Assembly: GCA_039795755.1 (NCBI GenBank)
Contig: JBDKLF010000046.1
Location: forward strand, 1-7,255
Reading direction: 5' to 3'
DNA: 7,255 bases
Source: JANNXY01 sp039795755
GTDB lineage: Bacteria > Patescibacteriota > Minisyncoccia > Phycocordibacterales > CAIZIN01
Part shown: in pieces, positions 1 to 5,221 of the stretch
Position numbering within the stretch: the first letter of the stretch is position 1
How the letters are laid out: each line of letters opens with the position of its first letter
Notes under the pieces: model-generated
The model's input: only the letters and a program-made list of their open reading frames with translations
What the model was told of the DNA's origin: nothing
Databases searched by the model: none
Program-made: the position numbers and the translations under genes

Positions 1-11
1 CATAACACATA

Positions 12-40
12 TTGACTTTTTAATAAAAGTAGGTTAATGT
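12..40 (+). promoter_or_regulatory. Possible sigma70-type promoter for the SPFH gene
   Basis: TTGACT (12-17) matches the -35 consensus at five of six positions. A weak -10 candidate, TAATGT (35-40), lies exactly 17 bp downstream. Transcription would start near 47 and give a leader of about 75 nt. The -10 is poor (three of six matches), so this is only a candidate. The rest of 1-120 shows no gene. No Shine-Dalgarno-like sequence precedes the ATG at 121; the bases before it are A-rich. Confidence 0.3.
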
Positions 41-120
41 CGTTTGCGATAAGTTAGCTGAGGGGTGGTTAAGTGACCGTCCTAAAGCCCTTACAACTCA
101 ACAAGCAAACTAAATAAAAA

Positions 121-2067
121 ATGACAGCATTCCTGTTCAAACTCCTGTTCGCAGTGGCCTTCTTCTTTGTTGGCCGCTATTTCCATCGGCGCGTCTCCAC
201 TGAAAGTGAGGAAACGTCCGATGATCAACGCTGGCTGTGGCCTAAGCTCAACCTTGCATCCCGAATCCTTTCGGTAGTGCTTCTGGTCTGGGCTTTTGTC
301 GGCACCAGCATGGTCTGGATTACGTCCGGCAAAATCGGAACCTTGAAGCGGATTTACTTCGGTAATTCTCTGCCGCCGGGGCGCATTGTTGCGCTCGATG
401 GCGAACTTGGTCCGCAAGCCCGTTTCCTGACCGCCGGCTTCCACTGGGAGGCATTTATCACGTTGACCCACTCGGTCGATGAGGTGGATGTTTACACTGT
501 GCCCGACGGCCAGTGTGCGATCTTGTCCGCGAAGGATGGTGCTCCCATCAACAGCGGCTCAGCTTTCGCACCACAATGGAGCGAGGTTGATCGGATCAAA
601 ATGGCAAACGATGCCGTTTATTTCCTCAAGGAAGGAAAGGGTCAGCGCGGTCCTCAAACAACCGTGCTTACGCCGGGTTCGTATACGATTAATCCCTTCC
701 TCTGGGAGGCGCCACGCCTTGTGCCGGCAACTCGTGTGGAGCAAGGAACGGTTGGTGTAGTGAAATCCTCCGTTCGTGGGCCAGTTGATTTCGGCTTCTT
801 TAAGCGCGAAATGCCCACTAGTAACGAACTGAAGGTTCTCGTTGGTGGAAAGTTGCCAAAAGACGCTGCAGGAGCCTTGCTGGTTCCAGTGGGCGGTATT
901 GGTATCTGGGAAGAGCCGTTACCAAACGGATTGTATTACATCAATAATGAGGCCTTCAGGGTGACGATGGTGCCTACTATTGCTCAGGTCTATGAATACA
1001 AGGGCGGCTACAAGCGTCGCATAGTCGATATTTCGACCAACGACAAAGGGCAAATTACCGAGCGCATCAGCGAGGTGGACGTCCTTACGAGTGAAAAGTC
1101 AGCGGACAGTGCAATCTTCATCAAGCCGGAAGGTTGGGATGTTGCGCAGGAACTTCGTGTGATTGCTCAAGTGAGTCCTGAGATGGCGCCATTTGTGGTT
1201 GCCTCAATCGGTCTCACCGCAGCGAATGCATCGCAGGTCATCGAAGATCGCGTGGTAACTCCGATCATCCGCTCTATCGTTCGTGATGTGGGCGGCGGTG
1301 CACAGATCTCGATTCGTCAGCAAAAAGCGGTGCTCAACGATAAAGGCGAGACCGTTCTTAATGCAACCGGTGAACCTCAAACGGTTCTTGCAAGCGAGTT
1401 CCGCGCCATGAAGGTGATGGACTTACTCGAAAATCGCTCCTCCTTGGAGGCGGCAATCGAGATACTTGCGAAGCCTGAGGCATTGAAAGAGGGTGTCAGT
1501 ATTCTCGAAGTTCGGCTTTCTGAATCGTCAATTCCTGCAGAGTTGTTGATTGCGCGTAAGCGCGAACAACTCGCCCAGCAGCTTGCAAAAGCGTGGACAC
1601 AGGAGGAGATTGCTCAGACCCAACGTCAAAAGACCGAGAACGCCCGTGCTCAAGCTGAGCAGCAGAGTGAACTGGTCAAAGCTGATATCGAAGCGCAAGC
1701 CGCTGAAAAGCGCGCTCAAGCTCGTGAGACCGAAGGTAAAGGTGAAAAAACCTATCTCATCGCAGTCGCTGAAGGTCAGAAGGCTCAGAGTGAGGTGCTT
1801 GGACAAGAAACAACGGCTCGTCTTCAGATGTTCCAAACTGCCCTTAAGGCACTGACAGGAATCATCGAAAAGAATCCTGAACTCTTGGCTAGTGGACTCA
1901 ACAATGCCCACAAGTTCGTTCCGTCTGTTGTTGTCACCGGTGGTGGCAATAACGGTGGCGGAGGAATGGAAGGCGCCGCAGCAATCTTTGGGCATCTGAT
2001 GGGTAACAAAGAAAACGTGTCCCCACAAAAGGGCAACACGACTTTGCAGCCTGCTGGTCAGCGATAG
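121..2067 (+). CDS. SPFH/Band 7 (flotillin/prohibitin-like) membrane protein
   Basis: A 648-residue protein of the SPFH (stomatin/prohibitin/flotillin/HflK-C) type. Family members are membrane-anchored oligomers that organise membrane microdomains or modulate membrane proteases; the specific role here is unknown. Two hydrophobic helices are visible at about residues 4-17 and 47-68, then a long beta-rich region with the SPFH core. Residues about 475-545 are Ala/Gln/Glu/Lys/Arg-rich and look like the long flotillin-type coiled coil (for example AEQQSELVKADIEAQAAEKR). A Gly-rich stretch (TGGGNNGGGG, 606-615) and a polar tail follow. An in-frame TAA at 115-117 sits just upstream of the ATG, so the start is well fixed. 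The gene stands alone in its transcription unit, closed by a strong terminator. It is GC-richer than its neighbours and prefers CGC/CGT for Arg, unlike the CGA-rich genes to the right. Family assignment is fairly sure; a named subfamily is not. Confidence 0.82.
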   Translation: MTAFLFKLLFAVAFFFVGRYFHRRVSTESEETSDDQRWLWPKLNLASRILSVVLLVWAFVGTSMVWITSGKIGTLKRIYFGNSLPPGRIVALDGELGPQARFLTAGFHWEAFITLTHSVDEVDVYTVPDGQCAILSAKDGAPINSGSAFAPQWSEVDRIKMANDAVYFLKEGKGQRGPQTTVLTPGSYTINPFLWEAPRLVPATRVEQGTVGVVKSSVRGPVDFGFFKREMPTSNELKVLVGGKLPKDAAGALLVPVGGIGIWEEPLPNGLYYINNEAFRVTMVPTIAQVYEYKGGYKRRIVDISTNDKGQITERISEVDVLTSEKSADSAIFIKPEGWDVAQELRVIAQVSPEMAPFVVASIGLTAANASQVIEDRVVTPIIRSIVRDVGGGAQISIRQQKAVLNDKGETVLNATGEPQTVLASEFRAMKVMDLLENRSSLEAAIEILAKPEALKEGVSILEVRLSESSIPAELLIARKREQLAQQLAKAWTQEEIAQTQRQKTENARAQAEQQSELVKADIEAQAAEKRAQARETEGKGEKTYLIAVAEGQKAQSEVLGQETTARLQMFQTALKALTGIIEKNPELLASGLNNAHKFVPSVVVTGGGNNGGGGMEGAAAIFGHLMGNKENVSPQKGNTTLQPAGQR

Positions 2068-2090
2068 TCTGCTTCATTGAGTCACTCATT

Positions 2091-2131
2091 TCGGCGGTGG
2101 AAGCAATCCTTCTACCGCCGATTTTTATTTT
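2091..2131 (+). terminator. Rho-independent terminator of the SPFH gene
   Basis: The left arm TCGGCGGTGGAAG (2091-2103) pairs with CTTCTACCGCCGA (2109-2121) over 13 bp with a single G-U pair. The loop is 5 nt (CAATC), and the stem is followed directly by the T-tract TTTTTATTTT (2122-2131). It begins 23 bp after the SPFH stop codon. It separates the SPFH gene from the FIST gene, so the two are separate transcription units. Confidence 0.92.
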
Positions 2132-2150
2132 CCCCAGTCATCTCAAGCAA

Positions 2151-2184
2151 AACATGTATCTGTGCTATATAATATATACATGTT
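2151..2184. repeat. 9-bp inverted repeat flanking the FIST promoter -10 box (possible operator)
   Basis: AACATGTAT (2151-2159) and ATACATGTT (2176-2184) are perfect reverse complements separated by 16 bp. Each arm contains the hexamer palindrome ACATGT (2152-2157 and 2178-2183). The -10 box lies between the arms, and the right arm covers the start codon at 2180. The geometry suits a dimeric or tetrameric regulator covering the core promoter. A 9-bp match alone could occur by chance in several kilobases of AT-rich DNA, so its placement is the main argument. Confidence 0.45.
2163..2173 (+). promoter_or_regulatory. Promoter -10 region of the FIST gene, near-leaderless
   Basis: The sequence TGCTATATAAT contains a consensus TATAAT (2168-2173) and an overlapping extended -10 (TGC followed by TATATA, 2163-2171). 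No convincing -35 is found 16-18 bp upstream, as expected for an extended -10 promoter. Initiation 7 bp downstream of either box falls at 2178-2180, at or within 2 nt of the ATG. The mRNA would therefore be leaderless or nearly so, which fits the absence of a Shine-Dalgarno sequence. Confidence 0.6.
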
Positions 2185-3373
2185 CAAAGCCGCTATTGGA
2201 TCGAGTGTTGGTGATGATTCGTATCGTGAAGGTGCGAATGCAGCGCAACAAGCAAAGGATGCACTGGGAAGTGACAAGGTTTCTTTATTTATCGTATTTG
2301 CTTCATCAAAGTATGAACAAGAAAAGCTTGTTGCCGGAGTGAAATCAGTAGAACCAAGTGCAGTACTGGTAGGTTGTTCAACAGCGGGTGAAATTACCAC
2401 ACCTGGTCCTTCTAATAAACCCTCGATTGCAGTGATGGCAATTGCAACAGATGATATTGAATTCATTGCAGATGTTGGTGAACATATCAAATATAATCCA
2501 CATGAAGCCGGTAAAGAAGTTGCACAAAAGGTAAAGCAAAAAGCAGAAGATATGAATTTGTTCGTAATGCTTCCAGATGTGCTTGCAGGAAATGGTGCTG
2601 ATATTGTACGAGGAGTAAGCGAAGTGTTGGGAGAATTCTTCCCCGTAGTTGGTGGCGCTGCTGGTGATGATTTCAAATTCGTTCAGACATATCAGTATCT
2701 TAATGACAAAGTATATTCTGGTGCAGTGGTAGGAATGGGAATCAAAGGAAATGTTCAGATTGGAATTGGTGTGAAGCATGGGTGGCTTCCTATTGGACTT
2801 CCTATGAAAGTAACAAAGTCAAAAGGTTCTGTGTTATATGAACTTGATAACAAGCCTGCGGTTGATCTGTACAAAGATTATTTCGGAGAAAAGCTTGCTA
2901 GTGAATTACAGAACGAAAAGCTTGCACGACTTGCGATCACTTATCCACTTGGAATGAAGGTTGATGGGCATGACGAAATGCTCATTCGTGACGCACTTTC
3001 TGTTGAATCAGACGGATCATTGACTTGTGCGGCAGAAATACCTGAAGGAGCACATATTCAACTCATGATGGGCTCTCGTGAAGAAGCAATTCGTGCAGCA
3101 CAAGAGGCGGCACAGAGTGCTCGAGAACAGCTTGGTAGCGCAACACCGCGTGCAATTATTATTTTCAACTGTATTGCTCGGCACAAATTATTTGGTGAAT
3201 TTTCAGGAGAAGAAATTAAAGCAATTCAAAAAGCAATCGGAGCAGATGTTCCATTGATTGGCTTCTATACCTATGGGGAGCAAGCACCGATGGGGAATGG
3301 TATTAAAAATATTAATAAATGTAGTCCTGCATTTCACAATGAGACCGTGGTAATTTGTGTATTAGGACAATAA
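2180..3373 (+). CDS. FIST domain (FIST N + FIST C) presumed sensor protein
   Basis: A 397-residue soluble protein made of the two FIST modules and nothing else. FIST domains are proposed ligand-binding sensors found alone or fused to histidine kinases, cyclases and chemoreceptors; the ligand here is unknown. FIST N shows GCSTAGEI (65-72) and VVGGAAGDD (156-164). FIST C shows IIFNCIARHKLFG (327-339) and GFYTYGEQAP (361-370), both near family hallmarks. No signal peptide or membrane helix is visible, so it is probably cytoplasmic. The start is set at ATG 2180 because MFKAAIGSS resembles FIST N-termini; an in-frame GTG at 2162 lies within or before the -10 box and is unlikely. It is the first gene of a cassette, with the kinase ATG only 3 bp after its stop, so a role upstream of that kinase is a reasonable inference. 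Confidence 0.88.
   Translation: MFKAAIGSSVGDDSYREGANAAQQAKDALGSDKVSLFIVFASSKYEQEKLVAGVKSVEPSAVLVGCSTAGEITTPGPSNKPSIAVMAIATDDIEFIADVGEHIKYNPHEAGKEVAQKVKQKAEDMNLFVMLPDVLAGNGADIVRGVSEVLGEFFPVVGGAAGDDFKFVQTYQYLNDKVYSGAVVGMGIKGNVQIGIGVKHGWLPIGLPMKVTKSKGSVLYELDNKPAVDLYKDYFGEKLASELQNEKLARLAITYPLGMKVDGHDEMLIRDALSVESDGSLTCAAEIPEGAHIQLMMGSREEAIRAAQEAAQSAREQLGSATPRAIIIFNCIARHKLFGEFSGEEIKAIQKAIGADVPLIGFYTYGEQAPMGNGIKNINKCSPAFHNETVVICVLGQ
3364..3367 (+). promoter_or_regulatory. Possible ribosome binding site of the kinase gene
   Basis: AGGA lies 9 nt before the kinase ATG at 3377, inside the last codons of the FIST gene. It is the only Shine-Dalgarno-like sequence in front of a gene in this window. It fits an internal cistron that cannot use a leaderless start, and it suggests translation coupled to the FIST gene. 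Confidence 0.35.
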
Positions 3374-3376
3374 TAT

Positions 3377-4348
3377 ATGTGGTCAATTCCTTTTTTAATT
3401 TCAGCAGAAATCGTCTTTGCGGGAGCGGTGCTCCTTGCGGTGTACCTCACTCACGATAGTATCGAGCTTATCTATAGTAGTTATGTGCTTGTGGTAAATA
3501 TATTGTTCATTGCTTTTTATACACGCAAACTCATTACTTCACTTGGTGCTCAGACCAAGAAGTTGATGGAGACCGTCAAAGAACAAGATCGTTCAGCAAA
3601 GATGTTAGTACGCCGTGACATTGAACTTACTCGAGCCAATGAGAAGCTTATGGGTCTTGATACCCAGAAGTCAGAATTCATGTCTATTATTGCTCATCAA
3701 ATGCGAACACCATTGTCCGCAATCAAGTGGACTATGAACATGATGCTCAAGAACGAATTGGGACCACTCAGTATTGATCAAATGAATTTCCTCAAGAAGG
3801 CAGATGAGAGTAACGAGCACATGATTGCACTCGTAGAAGATATGTTGCTTGCAGATCGTTTGGAGACAGGTCGAACTGACATCAATCTCGTTGATACTAA
3901 TCTTGATATTATTATTAGTGATGTGTTGCATGATCTTACACTCAAAATTCAAACTAAAAATATTCAGATTCATCGAACAGCATGTGATCCAGTAGTGTGT
4001 ACCGTAAAGGCTGATAAAGAAAAAATCAGAGCAGTTATCCAGAACCTTATCGAAAATGCAGTGAAGTACACTATGAAAGATGGTTCAGTAACTATTCAGG
4101 TCTATGATCGAGAAGGCTTTGTGTATACCAGTATCAAAGATTCTGGTATTGGTATTCCCAAGGATCAGCAAGCATATATATTCGGTAAATTCTATCGTGC
4201 GCGAAATGCTGCTCGAATCGAAGCAAATGGTTCAGGACTCGGACTCTTTATTGCAAAGAATATTATCGAACGGCATGGAGGAACTATTTCTTGTGATTCT
4301 GAAGAGGGTAAGGGAACTACATTTACTTTTTCTATCAAACAAACATAA
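3377..4348 (+). CDS. Membrane-bound sensor histidine kinase without a sensor domain
   Basis: A 323-residue HisKA/HATPase_c kinase. Two hydrophobic helices (about 4-24 and 30-49) are joined by a short loop, so there is no extracytoplasmic sensor domain. A helical, coiled-coil-like segment (about 50-95) leads into the dimerisation domain. The H-box is AHQMRTPL with phospho-acceptor His107. The N-box is IQNLIENAVKY (Asn223, Asn227), the G1 box DSGIGIP (255-261), the F-box around IFGKFYRA (268-275), and the G2 box GSGLGL (285-290). All catalytic elements are present, so the enzyme should autophosphorylate and pass phosphate to a receiver Asp. The tandem receiver gene downstream is the obvious partner. 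The gene begins 3 bp after the FIST stop, suggesting co-transcription and possibly that FIST supplies the missing sensory input. Confidence 0.93.
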   Translation: MWSIPFLISAEIVFAGAVLLAVYLTHDSIELIYSSYVLVVNILFIAFYTRKLITSLGAQTKKLMETVKEQDRSAKMLVRRDIELTRANEKLMGLDTQKSEFMSIIAHQMRTPLSAIKWTMNMMLKNELGPLSIDQMNFLKKADESNEHMIALVEDMLLADRLETGRTDINLVDTNLDIIISDVLHDLTLKIQTKNIQIHRTACDPVVCTVKADKEKIRAVIQNLIENAVKYTMKDGSVTIQVYDREGFVYTSIKDSGIGIPKDQQAYIFGKFYRARNAARIEANGSGLGLFIAKNIIERHGGTISCDSEEGKGTTFTFSIKQT

Positions 4349-4350
4349 TC

Positions 4351-4359
4351 TGCTATACT
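4351..4359 (+). promoter_or_regulatory. Extended -10 promoter of the response regulator gene
   Basis: TGCTATACT is an extended -10 (TG, one base, TATACT) just after the kinase stop codon. It shares TGCTATA with the FIST promoter at 2163-2169. Initiation 6-7 bp downstream would fall at about 4365-4366, after the first possible ATG (4361) but 7-8 nt before the ATG at 4373. The regulator may thus be transcribed independently of the kinase and FIST genes. Confidence 0.5.
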
Positions 4360-4372
4360 TATGACTACCGAA

Positions 4373-5206
4373 ATGCCAAAAATACTTATTATTGAAGACA
4401 ATGAAAATCTCTCGAAGCTCATGCAACGAGTTTTTGAAGGTAAGGGATTCCAGGTAATTACTATTATTGACGGGAGACAAGGATTTGAAGTATTCAAGTC
4501 TCTCAAACCAGATGTGGTACTGCTCGATATTGCGCTTCCTTCAATGAATGGATATGAGATTCTCGAAGAACGTCAGAAAGATGAAATGCTTAAGAAAATT
4601 CCAGTACTTGTAGTATCTAATTCTGGACAAAATGTTGAAATCAGTCGACTCAAGCAACTCTCAGCTGATGATTACATGATAAAGGTTGAACTCACTACGG
4701 ATGAAATCTATAACAAAGTAATGGCGCTTCTTGGAAGAACTGAGATAAGAGACTCTGAGGGTGAACAGACTTCAGTTATTGCGACCCCTGGATCTGCAGC
4801 ATCAATTCGCCCAGAAGGAATCAAGCCACTCGATGCGGTCAAAATACTATGGGTTGAAGATGATGTATTCCTTGGCTCAATTGTGTCTCGAAAGCTTTCA
4901 GGAACAGGATCCGCATATACTCAAGCAACTGATGCGACTGCAGCATTTGCATATCTCGAGAATAATATGCCTGATATTATCGTGCTCGACATTATGCTCC
5001 CTGGAATGAATGGATTTGAAATCCTTGAAAAGATAAAGACCAGTCCAAAGACTATGGCTATCCCAGTAGTGGTACTCTCAAATCTCGGTCAAAAGGATGA
5101 TATGGATAAATCTTTCAAACTTGGTGCGGTGAAATTCTTTGTAAAGGCATTAGTAACACTGGATCATATTATTGAAGAAATCATTGCTTTGGTAGGTAAG
5201 AAATAG
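4373..5206 (+). CDS. Response regulator with two receiver (REC) domains and no output domain
   Basis: A 277-residue protein of two CheY-like receiver domains. REC1 (about 1-122) has acidic residues Glu8/Asp9, phospho-acceptor Asp52, switch Ser82 and conserved Lys104. A polar Ser/Glu/Pro-containing linker (about 123-153) follows. REC2 (about 155-277) has Glu162/Asp163/Asp164, Asp206, Ser236 and Lys258. Both active sites look intact. The two domains resemble each other around the phosphorylation site (DIALPSMNGYEIL and DIMLPGMNGFEIL), pointing to internal duplication. There is no DNA-binding, cyclase or phosphodiesterase domain, so output is probably through protein contacts or phosphate transfer. 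ATG 4373 is preferred because MPKILIIEDN is a typical receiver N-terminus and the -10 box abuts the alternative ATG at 4361, which would add four residues. The likely partner is the kinase just upstream. Confidence 0.92.
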   Translation: MPKILIIEDNENLSKLMQRVFEGKGFQVITIIDGRQGFEVFKSLKPDVVLLDIALPSMNGYEILEERQKDEMLKKIPVLVVSNSGQNVEISRLKQLSADDYMIKVELTTDEIYNKVMALLGRTEIRDSEGEQTSVIATPGSAASIRPEGIKPLDAVKILWVEDDVFLGSIVSRKLSGTGSAYTQATDATAAFAYLENNMPDIIVLDIMLPGMNGFEILEKIKTSPKTMAIPVVVLSNLGQKDDMDKSFKLGAVKFFVKALVTLDHIIEEIIALVGKK

Positions 5207-5212
5207 TAGTAT
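5184..5212 (+). promoter_or_regulatory. Weak promoter candidate for uvrA
   Basis: TTGCTT (5184-5189) and TAGTAT (5207-5212) are separated by exactly 17 bp. The -35 matches consensus at three positions and the -10 at four. Initiation near 5219-5222 would again be at or next to the start codon. Readthrough from the signalling genes is equally possible, since no terminator is seen between 5207 and 5221. Confidence 0.25.
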
Positions 5213-5221
5213 TGGCTCTCT

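Noticed and set aside
91..471. Minus-strand open frame at the left edge
   Set aside because: It overlaps the start of the SPFH gene, and its translation has no recognisable motif; it looks like a shadow of GC-rich coding sequence.
1528..2028. Minus-strand open frame of 166 codons inside the SPFH gene
   Set aside because: It is antisense to a convincing coding region with a clear domain layout, has low-complexity Leu/Ser/Phe-rich translation, and no promoter or ribosome site.
2078..2088. Short palindrome TGAGTCACTCA between the SPFH stop and the terminator
   Set aside because: It has only 5-bp arms around one base and is not repeated elsewhere in the window; chance is sufficient.
2162..2179. 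GTG at 2162 as the FIST gene start
   Set aside because: It adds six residues encoded by the -10 box itself and would lie upstream of the predicted transcription start.
2143..2676. Minus-strand open frame of 177 codons over the FIST gene start
   Set aside because: It is opposite the FIST N motifs, its translation is Ser/Thr/Ala-rich without a recognisable domain, and it covers the FIST promoter.
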